Position numbers and translations under genes: made by a program. Of a stretch of 64,000 nucleotides of DNA, positions 18,624 through 27,837 are shown piece after piece. Origin of the DNA: Cellulomonas sp. ES6 (lineage in GTDB: Bacteria; Actinomycetota; Actinomycetes; Actinomycetales; Cellulomonadaceae). The stretch lies in the NCBI RefSeq assembly GCF_030053835.1, contig NZ_CP125655.1:3906001-3970000 (forward strand), read 5' to 3'. Position 1 is the first letter of the stretch. Each line of letters opens with the position of its first letter. The notes under the pieces were generated by a model. It did no database searches. It had not been told where the DNA came from and was given only the letters and a program-made list of their open reading frames with translations.

Positions 18624-19180
18624 TGAGCGGCGGCACCATGTTCCGGCGGGTGACGGGCGTGCGCACCGGGTACCACCCGGAGGAGGTCGACGACTTCTTC
18701 ACGCACGCACGCAGCGTCTACGAGCAGGGGCCGTCCGGGGCGCTGTCGAGCAAGGACGTGCGCACCGTCGCCTTCGACCTGGTGCGCCACGGCTACTCCA
18801 CCACGGCCGTCGACGCCGCGCTCGACCGGCTGGAGGCGGCGTTCGTCGCCCGCGCCCGCGCGGACTTCATCGCGGAGCGCGGCCGGCAGGCGTGGCTGGA
18901 GCAGCTCGCCGAGCAGGCGCGCACGCTGTACGGCCGGCTGACCCGGCCCGACGGCGAGCGGTTCTCCCCGCCGAAGGGCCGGCAGGCCGGGTACCTCGCC
19001 GAGGACGTCGACGCGCTGTGCCACCGGCTGGTCGCGTACTTCGACACCAACACGCCGTTGGCGGCGCAGGAGGTCCGCTCGGCGGTGTTCCGGCGGGCCA
19101 AGGGCGCCAAGGCGTACGCCGAGGGACCCGTGGACGCGTTCTTCGAGCGCGCCGTGGACGTGCTGCTCGCCGCGGAGTAG
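18623..19180 (+). CDS. DivIVA domain-containing protein
   Basis: 185 aa with two copies of the short actinobacterial DivIVA-domain repeat: [23 protein letters not shown] near the start and [23 protein letters not shown] in the second half. Each is followed by a VRTVAF/VRSAVF stretch. Such small proteins are common beside rlmN and dxr in actinobacteria. Their role is unknown, possibly a link to polar growth or division proteins. It is translationally coupled to rlmN. Confidence 0.85.
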   Translation: MSGGTMFRRVTGVRTGYHPEEVDDFFTHARSVYEQGPSGALSSKDVRTVAFDLVRHGYSTTAVDAALDRLEAAFVARARADFIAERGRQAWLEQLAEQARTLYGRLTRPDGERFSPPKGRQAGYLAEDVDALCHRLVAYFDTNTPLAAQEVRSAVFRRAKGAKAYAEGPVDAFFERAVDVLLAAE

Positions 19181-19205
19181 CCCCGCCTCGGGCAGGATGG
19201 TGCGG

Positions 19206-20393
19206 ATGAACGCGCGCACCGTCGTCCTGCTCGGCTCCACCGGTTCGATCGGCACCCAGGCCGTCGACGTCATCACCCGGAACCCCGACCGGTTCCGGGT
19301 GACGGGTCTCAGCGCGGGCGGGGCGGACCCCGCGGCGCTGGCCCGGCAGGCGGTGGCGCTCGGCGCCCAGACCGTCGCGGTGGCGGACCCCGACGCCGCG
19401 GGCACGGTGTTCGCCGAGCTCGTCCGCGCGTCCGCCGACGCCGGGCTGCGCCAGATGGGCGTCGAGGTGCTGACCGGCCCGGACGCGGCGACGCAGCTCG
19501 CGGCCCGCGGCGCGGACGTCGTGCTCAACGGCATCACGGGCTCCGTGGGCCTCGGCCCGACGCTCGCCGCCCTCGAGGCGGGCAGCACGCTGGCGCTGGC
19601 GAACAAGGAGTCCCTGGTGGCCGGTGGGCCGCTGGTGCGCGCCGCGGTGCGGCGCCCCGGGCAGGTCGTGCCGGTCGACTCGGAGCACTCGGCGATCGCG
19701 CAGTGCCTGCGGGGCGGCGCCCGGTCCGAGGTGCGGCGCCTGGTGCTGACGGCCTCCGGGGGACCGTTCCGCGGCCGGTCCCGCGACCGGCTCGCGGACG
19801 TGACGCCGGCGGAGGCCCTGGCGCACCCCACCTGGTCGATGGGCCCGGTGGTGACGGTCAACTCCGCGACGATGGTCAACAAGGGGCTGGAGCTGATCGA
19901 GGCGCACCTGCTGTTCGACGTCCCGGTGGCGGACATCCAGGTGGTGGTGCACCCGCAGTCCGTCGTGCACTCGATGGTGGAGTTCGCCGACGGGTCGACG
20001 ATCGCGCAGGCGTCGCCGCCCGACATGCGGCTGCCGATCGCCCTCGGCCTGTCGTGGCCGGACCGCGTGCCGGACGCCGCCGTCCCGTGCGACTGGACCC
20101 GGGCGGGGTCGTGGACCTTCGAGCCGCTCGACGAGGACGTGTTCGGCGCGGTGGCGCTCGCCCGGGCCGCGGTCGGGGCGTCGGGCACGCACCCGGCGGT
20201 GTACAACGCGGCGAACGAGGAGGCCGTCGCGGCGTTCCTCGACGGCCGGCTGCCGTTCCTCGGGGTGGTGGGGACGGTCGAGGAGGTGCTCGCCGCCTAC
20301 GAGGGCTCGCCGGCCGGCTCCGTGGCCGACGTGCACGCGGCGGAGGAGTGGGCGCGCGCCCGGGCGCGGGAGCGCATCGCGGCGACCGCCTGA
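19206..20393 (+). CDS. dxr: 1-deoxy-D-xylulose-5-phosphate reductoisomerase
   Basis: Second step of the MEP isoprenoid pathway, making MEP with [22 protein letters not shown] is the NADPH site (residues ~8-24). [13 protein letters not shown] and PVDSEHSAI hold the metal and substrate residues; [24 protein letters not shown] follows. The ATG at 19206 is preferred: a CAGGAT hexamer lies 7 nt upstream, suggesting a leaderless start. In many actinobacteria dxr is followed by rip and ispG; here ~12 kb of other genes intervene. Confidence 0.95.
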   Translation: MNARTVVLLGSTGSIGTQAVDVITRNPDRFRVTGLSAGGADPAALARQAVALGAQTVAVADPDAAGTVFAELVRASADAGLRQMGVEVLTGPDAATQLAARGADVVLNGITGSVGLGPTLAALEAGSTLALANKESLVAGGPLVRAAVRRPGQVVPVDSEHSAIAQCLRGGARSEVRRLVLTASGGPFRGRSRDRLADVTPAEALAHPTWSMGPVVTVNSATMVNKGLELIEAHLLFDVPVADIQVVVHPQSVVHSMVEFADGSTIAQASPPDMRLPIALGLSWPDRVPDAAVPCDWTRAGSWTFEPLDEDVFGAVALARAAVGASGTHPAVYNAANEEAVAAFLDGRLPFLGVVGTVEEVLAAYEGSPAGSVADVHAAEEWARARARERIAATA

Positions 20394-20403
20394 CGGACGG
20401 CGC

Positions 20404-21816
20404 TCAGCCCCCCAGCAGCGGGGCGAGCGCCCGCGCCAGGCGGCTCGGCCGGCCGGTGAGGCGCTCCTCCGCGTCCGCCAGCGCCGCCCCGCGCAGCCCG
20501 GCGGTGATCCCCGCCCAGCGCGCCGGCTCCGGCTCCCACTCCGGGGAGCGGTGGCCCACCCACGGCAGCCGCGTCAGGGCCGAGTCCGTGCCGGTGAGCA
20601 GGTCCGCCAGGGTGCGGCCCGCGAGGTTCGCGGTGGCGACGCCGTCGCCGACGTAGCCGCCGGCCCAGGCGATGCCGTCGTCCCCGAGCCCCACGGACGC
20701 GTGCCAGTCACGCGGCACCCCGAGAGGCCCGCCCCAGGCGTGCGTGATCCGGGCTCCCCGCACGGCGGGGAACAGGTCCACCAGGGCGTCGCGCAGCCGT
20801 CGGGCGACGCGCGGGTCCTGGTCGAACGCCGGGTCGACGGCCGAGCCCCAGTGGTACGGCGCCCCGCGGCCGCCGAACGCCAGCCGGTCGTCGGCGGTGC
20901 GCTGCCCGTAGACGAGCAGGTGGCGCCCGTCGGTGAACGTCTGCCCGCGCTCCAGGCCGATGAGGTCCCACGCGCTGGCCGGCAGGGGCTCGGTGGCGAC
21001 CATCAGCGAGTACAGCGGCGCGAGCGCTCGGCGGGTGCCGGGCAGCGTCGCGGTCCACGCCTCGACGGCGCGCACGACGTGGCGGGCCCGGACGGTGCCC
21101 TGGTCGGTGACGACCGCCCGGGGCGAGATCCGCAGCGCGCGCGTCCCCTCGGCGAGGCGCGCGCCCCCGGCGGTGACGACGTCCGCGAGCCCGCGCACGA
21201 GCCGCGCGGGCTGCACCCGCGCGCAGTCCGGCGTCCACGTGCCGCCGAGCACGTCGTCGGCGCGGACGTGCTCGGCGACCTCGGCGGGGCCGAGCAGGTC
21301 CAGCTCGTCGCCCCAGCGGCCGGCGTCGGCGGCCTCGGCCGTCAGACGCGCGAGCTGCGCCGGCGTGCGGGCCAGCGTGACCGTGCCGCCGTACGCGAAG
21401 TCGCAGGCGATCTCCTCGGCGGCCGCCACGCCCCCCACCTCGACGACCGTGTCCCGCATGGCCGCGCGCATCGACCGCGCGGCCTCCTCCCCGTGCCGGC
21501 GGGCGAGCGCCTCGGCGGACACCGGGAACAGCGCCGAGCACCAGCCGCCGTTGCGGCCGCTCGCGCCGTAGCCGGCCACCGCCTGCTCGACCACCAGCAC
21601 GTCCAGCGCGGGGTCGGCCTCCAGCAGGTAGTACGCGGTCCACAGGCCGGTCAGGCCGGCGCCGACCACGACGACGTCGGCCGTGGTGTCCCCGTCGAGC
21701 GGGTCCCGCGGCTCCAGCGGCCCGTCGGCCGCCACCTGGTCGAACCACAGCGACAGCCCGGCCAGGTCCCGGCCCGCCGTCCAGGCGAGCACCGGCCCGC
21801 CCCCGGCCCGCGTCAC
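20404..21816 (-). CDS. FAD-dependent amine oxidoreductase (PuuB/DAO family)
   Basis: 470-aa flavoprotein of the D-amino-acid oxidase/gamma-glutamylputrescine oxidase type. The dinucleotide-binding motif is VVVVGAGLTGLWTAYYLLE (~residue 40). YGASGRNGGWCSA is the hallmark of PuuB-like enzymes, and WAGGYVGDGVATANLAGRTLADL is the C-terminal FAD contact. The GTG start overlaps the stop of the upstream aminotransferase (GTGA), so the two are coupled. By context it oxidises putrescine or a derivative. No glutamylputrescine synthetase (PuuA) is in view, so the exact substrate is open. Confidence 0.87.
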   Translation of the reverse strand: MTRAGGGPVLAWTAGRDLAGLSLWFDQVAADGPLEPRDPLDGDTTADVVVVGAGLTGLWTAYYLLEADPALDVLVVEQAVAGYGASGRNGGWCSALFPVSAEALARRHGEEAARSMRAAMRDTVVEVGGVAAAEEIACDFAYGGTVTLARTPAQLARLTAEAADAGRWGDELDLLGPAEVAEHVRADDVLGGTWTPDCARVQPARLVRGLADVVTAGGARLAEGTRALRISPRAVVTDQGTVRARHVVRAVEAWTATLPGTRRALAPLYSLMVATEPLPASAWDLIGLERGQTFTDGRHLLVYGQRTADDRLAFGGRGAPYHWGSAVDPAFDQDPRVARRLRDALVDLFPAVRGARITHAWGGPLGVPRDWHASVGLGDDGIAWAGGYVGDGVATANLAGRTLADLLTGTDSALTRLPWVGHRSPEWEPEPARWAGITAGLRGAALADAEERLTGRPSRLARALAPLLGG

Positions 21817-23204
21817 AGCCGCGCCCACGCCTCGCCGAGCACCCCGCGCAGGATCTGGCCGATCTCGGCGAACTCCGCGGGCCCGCAGGTCAGTGGGGGC
21901 GCGAGCTGGATCACCGGGTCCCCGCGGTCGTCGGCCCGGCAGTACAGGCCGGCCTCGAACAGGGCGGGGGACAGGAAGTCGCGCAGCAGGTGCTCGGACT
22001 CGGCGTCGTCGAACGTCTCCCGGGTGCCCTTGTCCTTGACGAGCTCGATGCCGTAGAAGTACCCGGCGCCGCGCACGTCGCCCACGATCGGCAGGTCCAG
22101 CAGCCCCTCGAGCTCGGCCCGGAACAGCGGCGCGTTCTCGTGCACCCGCTGCGTGAGGCCCTCGCGCTCGAAGATGTCGAGGTTCGCCATCGCGACGGCC
22201 GCGGAGACCGGGTGCCCGCCGAACGTGTAGCCGTGGTAGAACGTCGCGTCGCCGGTGCGGAACGGCTCGTAGACCCGGTCGGAGACGAGCGTCGCGCCGA
22301 TCGGGGAGTAGCCGGACGTCAGGCCCTTGGCGCAGGTGATCATGTCCGGCACGTACCCGAGGTCCCGGCACGCGAACAGCTCGCCGATGCGGCCGAACGC
22401 GCAGATGACCTCGTCGGAGACGAGCAGCACGTCGTAGCGGTCGCAGATCTCCCGGACCCGCTGGAAGTACCCGGGCGGGGGCGGGAAGCAGCCGCCGGCG
22501 TTCTGCACGGGCTCGAGGAACACCGCGGCGACGGTCTCGGGGCCCTCGAACTCGATGGCCTCCGCGATGCGGTCCGCCGCCCAGCGCCCGAACGCCTCCG
22601 GGTCGTCCCGCAGGTGCTCCGGCGCGCGGTACTGGTTGGTGTTCGGGACGCGCGTCGTGGACGGCACGAGGGGCTCGAAGGGCGCCTTCAGCCCGGGGAT
22701 GCCGGTGATGGACAGGGCGCCCTGCGTGGTCCCGTGGTAGGCGACGGCCCGGGAGATCACCTTGTGCTTGCCGGGCCGGCCCACGAGCTTCCAGTACTGC
22801 TTGGCCAGCTTCCACGCGGTCTCGACGGCCTCGCCGCCGCCGGTGGTGAAGAACACCCGGTTCAGGTCGCCCGGCGCGGCGTCCGCGAGGCGCTCGGCCA
22901 GGTCGATCGCCTGCGGGTGCGCGTACGACCACAGCGGGAAGAACGCGAGCTGCTCGGCCTGCTGCCGGGCCCGCTCGGCGAGCTCGGCGCGGCCGTGCCC
23001 GACCTGCACCACGAACAGGCCCGCGAGCCCGTCGAGGTACCGGCGCCCGCGGTCGTCCCAGATGTGGTGCCCCTCGCCGCGCACGATCGTGGGGACGTGC
23101 TGCTCCCACGCGCTCTGCCGCGTGAAGTGGCCCCACAGGTGGTCGCGGGCGGCGGCGTGCCGGTCGGTGCCGCGCGGGGTGACGGTGGTGAGGGTCTCGG
23201 TCAT
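21813..23204 (-). CDS. Class III PLP-dependent aminotransferase (putrescine/omega-amino acid type)
   Basis: 463 aa. The PLP lysine lies in MITCAKGLTSGYSPIGA. VFFTTGGGEAVETAWKLAKQYW and AVFLEPVQNAGGCFPPP are typical of putrescine- or beta-alanine-pyruvate aminotransferases. In this operon the likely reaction is putrescine to 4-aminobutanal, feeding the divergently encoded aldehyde dehydrogenase. A GABA aminotransferase role is the main alternative. The ATG overlaps the stop of the Lrp gene upstream (ATGA). Confidence 0.88.
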   Translation of the reverse strand: MTETLTTVTPRGTDRHAAARDHLWGHFTRQSAWEQHVPTIVRGEGHHIWDDRGRRYLDGLAGLFVVQVGHGRAELAERARQQAEQLAFFPLWSYAHPQAIDLAERLADAAPGDLNRVFFTTGGGEAVETAWKLAKQYWKLVGRPGKHKVISRAVAYHGTTQGALSITGIPGLKAPFEPLVPSTTRVPNTNQYRAPEHLRDDPEAFGRWAADRIAEAIEFEGPETVAAVFLEPVQNAGGCFPPPPGYFQRVREICDRYDVLLVSDEVICAFGRIGELFACRDLGYVPDMITCAKGLTSGYSPIGATLVSDRVYEPFRTGDATFYHGYTFGGHPVSAAVAMANLDIFEREGLTQRVHENAPLFRAELEGLLDLPIVGDVRGAGYFYGIELVKDKGTRETFDDAESEHLLRDFLSPALFEAGLYCRADDRGDPVIQLAPPLTCGPAEFAEIGQILRGVLGEAWARL

Positions 23205-23671
23205 CGGGTTCCCCAGTCGTATTGCTGCTTGCGCAGCTTGAGGTAGACGAACGTCTCGGTGGCCCGCACGCCGGGCAGCGTGCGGATGCGGTCGTTGAGC
23301 ACGGCGAGCAGGTGGTCGTCCCCGGTGCAGACGACCTCGACGAGCACGTCGAAGCCGCCCGCGGTGATGACCACGTAGTCGACCTCGGGGAGGGCGGCGA
23401 GCGCGTCGGCGAGCGCCTCGAGGTCGCCCTCGGCGCGGATGCCGATCATGGCCTGGCGGGCGAAGCCGACCTGCACGGGGTCGGTGACGGCGACGATCTG
23501 GACGACCCCCGAGTCCGTGAGGCGCTGCACGCGCTGGCGCACCGCGGCCTCGGACAGCCCCACGGCCTTGGCGATCGTCGCGTAGGAGCGACGGCCGTCC
23601 TCCTGGAGCTGCTCGATGATCGCCTTGGACGTGTCGTCCAGGGCGGGGGTGGTCTCGGCGCGGGGTGTCAC
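23201..23671 (-). CDS. Lrp/AsnC family transcriptional regulator
   Basis: About 156 aa. An N-terminal HTH (DDTSKAIIEQLQEDGRRSYATIAKAVGLSEAAVRQRVQRL) is followed by a RAM ligand-binding domain (VDYVVITAGGFDVLVEVVC, VRATETFVYLKLRKQQYDWG). The GTG at 23671 is preferred over the far upstream ATG at 23740, whose extra residues are unlike the family. It leads the aminotransferase-oxidase operon and faces the dehydrogenase/transporter operon, so it probably senses a polyamine or amino acid and controls both. Confidence 0.88.
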   Translation of the reverse strand: MTPRAETTPALDDTSKAIIEQLQEDGRRSYATIAKAVGLSEAAVRQRVQRLTDSGVVQIVAVTDPVQVGFARQAMIGIRAEGDLEALADALAALPEVDYVVITAGGFDVLVEVVCTGDDHLLAVLNDRIRTLPGVRATETFVYLKLRKQQYDWGTR

Positions 23672-23752
23672 GCCCTCGATGGTCGCCCGGCACTGCCGCC
23701 TCGCGCAAGGGATTCCGTCGTCCGGGCGCGTCGCCACCACGGATCCGGTCGC

Positions 23753-23820
23753 CGAAACACATCCTTAACGCAGATTTTCGCAAACGTGTCCTGCGGCGCG
23801 GGTGCTCCCGCGCCTAGCGT
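23753..23820. promoter_or_regulatory. Divergent control region of the polyamine genes
   Basis: A distinctly AT-rich island in very GC-rich DNA. It holds the palindrome TTTTCGCAAA (23775-23784, form TTTNCGNAAA), an upstream CGAAA in inverted orientation (23753-23757), and TAGCGT (23815-23820), a possible -10 for the rightward operon. It is a likely Lrp operator by position. Confidence 0.5.
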
Positions 23821-23875
23821 TCCCCCGACCGCGGCGCCCGGTGCGCCGACGGGTCGGACCGGAGGGGGAGGGCCT

Positions 23876-25321
23876 GTGACCGTGCCGAACGCCACGCCGC
23901 TCGTGCTGCAGAACTTCGTGGACGGCGCCCCGGTGCCCGCGGCCGACGGCCGGGTGGCCGACGTGCTCGACCCGAGCACCGGCGAGGTCTACGCGCAGGC
24001 CCCGGTGTCCGGCCCCGCCGACGTGGACGCCGCCGTGACGGCCGCCGCGTCGGCGTTCACCACGTGGCGCCGCACCACGCCGGCCGAGCGGCAGCGCGCG
24101 CTGCTGCGGATCGCGGACGCGCTCGAGGCGCGGGCGGACGAGTTCGTCGCCGTGGAGTCACGGGACACCGGCAAGCCGCTGCACCTGACCGCGACGGAGG
24201 AGGTGCCGCCGTGCGCGGACCAGCTCCGGTTCTTCGCCGGGGCGGCGCGCATCCTCGAGGGGGCGTCCGCGGGCGAGTACCTCGCGGGCCACACGTCGTT
24301 CGTGCGGCGCGAGCCCGTCGGGGTGGTCGGCCAGGTCACGCCCTGGAACTACCCGCTGATGATGGCGGTCTGGAAGATCGCCCCCGCCCTGGCCGCCGGG
24401 AACACGGTGGTGCTCAAGCCGTCCGACACGACGCCCGCGTCCACGCTGCTGCTGGCCGAGGTGGCCGCGGAGTTCCTGCCGCCCGGCGTGCTCAACGTGG
24501 TGTGCGGCGACCGCGACACCGGCCGCGCGCTGGTCGCGCACCCGCGCCCGGACATGGTGGCGATCACGGGCTCCGTGCGGGCGGGCACCGAGGTCGCCGG
24601 CGCGGCGGCCCGGGACGTCAAGCGGGTGCACCTGGAGCTCGGCGGCAAGGCGCCGGTCGTGGTCTTCGCCGACGCGGACCTGGCCGCGGCGGCGGAGGGC
24701 ATCGCGGCCGCCGGCTACTTCAACGCCGGGCAGGACTGCACCGCCGCCACGCGGGTGCTGGTGCAGGCGACCGTGCACGACGACTTCCTCGCCGCGCTGG
24801 CCGAGCAGGCGCGGGCGCAGCGCACCGGCATGCCGGACGACCCGGGCGTGGCGTTCGGGCCCGTGAACAGCGCCGCGCAGCTCGACCGCGTGACGGGGTT
24901 CCTCGACCGGCTGCCGGACCACGCGCAGGTCGTCGCCGGCGGCCACCGGCAGGGCGACCGCGGCTACTTCCACGAGGCCACCGTGGTCGCGGGCCTGCGG
25001 CCGGACGACGAGGCCGCGCGGGACGAGATCTTCGGGCCGGTCATCACGGTGCAGACGTTCACCGACGAGGCGGAGGCGCTGGCCCTCGCCAACGGCGTCC
25101 GCTACGGCCTGTCCGGCTCGGTGTGGACGACGGACCACGCCCGCGCGATGCGGATGTCCCGCGACCTCGACGCCGGCGTCGTGTGGATCAACACCCACAT
25201 CCCGTTCGTGGCCGAGATGCCGCACGGCGGCTTCAAGCAGTCCGGCTACGGCAAGGACCTCTCGATGTACGGCTTCGAGGACTACACCCGCATCAAGCAC
25301 GTCATGAGCGCCATCGAGTAG
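23876..25321 (+). CDS. Gamma-aminobutyraldehyde dehydrogenase (PatD-like)
   Basis: 481-aa NAD(P)-dependent aldehyde dehydrogenase. VTPWNYPLMMAVWKIAPALAAGN and KPSDTTPAS bind cofactor. The catalytic Glu is in LELGGKAPVVVF and the Cys nucleophile in NAGQDCTAATRV. FGPVITVQTF and the C-terminal MPHGGFKQSGYGKDLSMYGFEDYT match aminobutyraldehyde or betaine-aldehyde dehydrogenases. GTG start behind a strong GGAGGGGGAGG. It sits first in the importer operon and would turn 4-aminobutanal into GABA. Confidence 0.9.
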   Translation: MTVPNATPLVLQNFVDGAPVPAADGRVADVLDPSTGEVYAQAPVSGPADVDAAVTAAASAFTTWRRTTPAERQRALLRIADALEARADEFVAVESRDTGKPLHLTATEEVPPCADQLRFFAGAARILEGASAGEYLAGHTSFVRREPVGVVGQVTPWNYPLMMAVWKIAPALAAGNTVVLKPSDTTPASTLLLAEVAAEFLPPGVLNVVCGDRDTGRALVAHPRPDMVAITGSVRAGTEVAGAAARDVKRVHLELGGKAPVVVFADADLAAAAEGIAAAGYFNAGQDCTAATRVLVQATVHDDFLAALAEQARAQRTGMPDDPGVAFGPVNSAAQLDRVTGFLDRLPDHAQVVAGGHRQGDRGYFHEATVVAGLRPDDEAARDEIFGPVITVQTFTDEAEALALANGVRYGLSGSVWTTDHARAMRMSRDLDAGVVWINTHIPFVAEMPHGGFKQSGYGKDLSMYGFEDYTRIKHVMSAIE

Positions 25322-25378
25322 CGCGGCCCCGCCGGACCACCGGCCCGAGCCCCCGCCCCCCCGACCCAGAGGAGTCCG

Positions 25379-26659
25379 ATGTCCCCTCGACGAGCCCTCC
25401 CCGCCGACCCCCGCGTGCGTGCCGTCCTCGCCGCGGTCGGCGGCCGGCGCCGCGCCCCGGGAGCCGGCGCCGCCGCGCTCCCCGCCGTCCCGCCGGCGGG
25501 CGCCAGCCGCCGCCAGTTCCTCGCCGGCACGCTCGGCGGCGTCGGTGCGGGCCTGCTGCTCGCGGCCTGCGGCACCGGCGGCACCCCCTCGGGCGGCACC
25601 TCCGCGACGGCCGCCACCGACCTGTCGCAGACCGAGAAGCTGGTGCGCTGGGCCAACTGGACGCTGTACCTCGACCAGGACGACGCGGGCACCGGCTACC
25701 CGACCCTTGACGCGTTCACCGCGCAGACCGGCATCGACGTCACGTACGCCGAGGACGTCGACGACAACGACTCGTTCTACGGCAAGGTCTCCGGGCAGCT
25801 CGCCAACGGCCAGGACATCGGCTACGACATCGTGACGCTCACGGACTGGATGGCCGCGCGCCTGATCCGGATGGGCTACACCCAGGAGCTCGACCGCTCG
25901 GCGATGCCGAACGCGGACAACATCCTGCCGGACCTCGCCGAGGTGGACTTCGATCCCGGCCGGCGCCACTCCCTCACGTGGCAGTCCGGGTTCGGCGGGC
26001 TGGCGTGGGCGAAGGACCAGGTGCCCGGCGGCATGACGTCGGTCTCGGACCTGTGGGCGCCGGAGCTCGCCGGCAAGGTCGAGGTGCTCTCGGAGATGCG
26101 CGACACCATCGGGCTCATCATGCTCGACCAGGGCGTGGACCCGTCGGGCGACTGGGGCGAGGAGGAGTTCGACGCGGCGCTCGCGGTGCTGCGGGACAAG
26201 ATCGACTCCGGCCACATCCGGCAGGTCCGGGGCAACTCCTACGCGCAGGACCTGGTCAGCGGCGACGCGGTCGCGGTCATCGGGTGGTCCGGCGACATCA
26301 CCGCGCTGAACTACGAGAACGACGACCGCTTCGCGTTCGCGATCCCGGAGGCCGGCGGCACGCTCTGGAGCGACAACCTCATGGTCCCCGTCGGTGCGAC
26401 GCACAAGGCGAACGCCGAGGAGCTCATGAACTACTACTACGACCCGGAGGTCGCCGCCCAGGTCGCCGCGTGGGTCAACTACATCACCCCCGTGCAGGGC
26501 GCCCGCGAGGCCATGGAGGCGATCGACCCGGAGCTCGCCGAGAACCCGATGATCTTCCCGGACGAGGCCACGCTCGCCACCGCGCACGTGTTCCGGACGC
26601 TCACGCCCGAGGAGGAGACGACCTACAACGGCGCGTTCCTGGACGTGATCGGCGCGTGA
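25379..26659 (+). CDS. Polyamine ABC transporter substrate-binding lipoprotein (PotD/PotF family)
   Basis: 426 aa. The long N-terminus has a twin-arginine SRRQFLAG (RR at 44-45), a hydrophobic stretch and a lipobox LAAC (Cys 64), so it looks like a Tat-exported lipoprotein. The mature part has the PotD fold: VRWANWTLYLDQDD, FTAQTGIDVTYAEDVDDNDSFYGKV, GYDIVTLTDWMAARLI and AIPEAGGTLWSDNLMVP. Binding specificity (putrescine or spermidine) is inferred from the family. The true start may lie nearer the RR. A GGAG stands before the ATG; the stop overlaps the potA-like GTG. Confidence 0.92.
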   Translation: MSPRRALPADPRVRAVLAAVGGRRRAPGAGAAALPAVPPAGASRRQFLAGTLGGVGAGLLLAACGTGGTPSGGTSATAATDLSQTEKLVRWANWTLYLDQDDAGTGYPTLDAFTAQTGIDVTYAEDVDDNDSFYGKVSGQLANGQDIGYDIVTLTDWMAARLIRMGYTQELDRSAMPNADNILPDLAEVDFDPGRRHSLTWQSGFGGLAWAKDQVPGGMTSVSDLWAPELAGKVEVLSEMRDTIGLIMLDQGVDPSGDWGEEEFDAALAVLRDKIDSGHIRQVRGNSYAQDLVSGDAVAVIGWSGDITALNYENDDRFAFAIPEAGGTLWSDNLMVPVGATHKANAEELMNYYYDPEVAAQVAAWVNYITPVQGAREAMEAIDPELAENPMIFPDEATLATAHVFRTLTPEEETTYNGAFLDVIGA

Positions 26660-27837
26660 GCGCGCACGCCGCCGGCCCCGCGACCCGCGCGGGCGCCGCC
26701 CTGGAGATCTGGGACGTCACGAAGTCGTTCGGGTCGTTCACCGCGGTGGACGACCTCACGCTGACGGTGCCCTCGGGGTCGTTCTTCGCGCTGCTCGGTC
26801 CGTCCGGCTGCGGCAAGACGACGACCCTGCGGATGGTGGCGGGCCTGGAGCAGCCCACGACCGGGGCGATCTCGATCGGGGGCCGCGAGGTCACCGGGAC
26901 GGCGGCGCACCAGCGGCCCGTCAACACCGTGTTCCAGTCGTACGCCCTGTTCCCGCACCTGTCCGTGCTGGAGAACGTCGCGTTCGGCCTGCGCCGCCGC
27001 CGGGTGCGCGACGCGGTCGCCCGGGCGCGCGAGGGCCTGGACCTGGTGCAGCTCGGGCACCTCGGCGACCGGCGCCCGGCGCAGCTGTCCGGGGGGCAGC
27101 AGCAGCGGGTCGCGCTCGCCCGCGCCCTGGTCAACAACCCGGCGCTGCTGCTGCTCGACGAGCCCCTCGGCGCCCTCGACCTCAAGCTCCGCCGGCAGAT
27201 GCAGACCGAGCTCAAGCGGATCCAGACCGAGGTGGGCCTCACGTTCGTGCACGTCACGCACGACCAGGAGGAGGCCATGACGATGGCCGACACGGTCGCG
27301 GTGATGAACCACGGGCGCATCGAGCAGCTCGGCAGCCCGGCGGACCTGTACGAGCTGCCGCGGACGGCGTTCGTGGCGAACTTCCTCGGGCAGTCGAACC
27401 TCGTCGCGGGCGAGGTGCGGGAGGGACCGGGGGCGGACGGCTCGCTGGGCGTCGACGTCGCCGGGGCGCGGCTGCGGGTGCCGGCGGCGCGCGCGGTGCG
27501 CACGTCCGGGCAGGTGCTCGTCGGGGTGCGGCCGGAGAAGGTCCGGCTGCTGGCGCCCGGGCATGAGCCCGCGCCGGGGTCCAACGTGCTCGGCCCGGGG
27601 ACCGTGACGGACGTGGCGTTCGCGGGGGTGAGCACCCAGTACCTCGTGGACGTCCCGGGCGCGGGGTTGTTCGGGGTCTTCGCCCAGAACCTGGCCGCCG
27701 GTGCGACGCTCGCCGTCGGCGACCCGGTGCGGCTCGCGTGGGCGGTGGACCACACCTTCGGCCTGGACGGGGCCGGGGCGGCCTCCGGGGGCGACGCCAC
27801 CACCGGCGCGGCGCCCGTCGCCGAGGCGGTCGCATGA
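26656..27837 (+). CDS. Polyamine ABC transporter ATP-binding protein (PotA family)
   Basis: 393 aa. Walker A is LLGPSGCGKTTTLRMVAGLE, the Q-loop NTVFQSYALFPHLSV, the signature QLSGGQQQRVALARAL, Walker B LLLLDEPLGALDLKLR and the switch His VTHDQEEAMTMAD. A C-terminal TOBE domain (VGVRPEKVRLLAP) closes it, as in PotA. GTG overlaps the preceding stop (GTGA). It energises uptake through the two permeases downstream. Confidence 0.94.
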   Translation: MSAHAAGPATRAGAALEIWDVTKSFGSFTAVDDLTLTVPSGSFFALLGPSGCGKTTTLRMVAGLEQPTTGAISIGGREVTGTAAHQRPVNTVFQSYALFPHLSVLENVAFGLRRRRVRDAVARAREGLDLVQLGHLGDRRPAQLSGGQQQRVALARALVNNPALLLLDEPLGALDLKLRRQMQTELKRIQTEVGLTFVHVTHDQEEAMTMADTVAVMNHGRIEQLGSPADLYELPRTAFVANFLGQSNLVAGEVREGPGADGSLGVDVAGARLRVPAARAVRTSGQVLVGVRPEKVRLLAPGHEPAPGSNVLGPGTVTDVAFAGVSTQYLVDVPGAGLFGVFAQNLAAGATLAVGDPVRLAWAVDHTFGLDGAGAASGGDATTGAAPVAEAVA

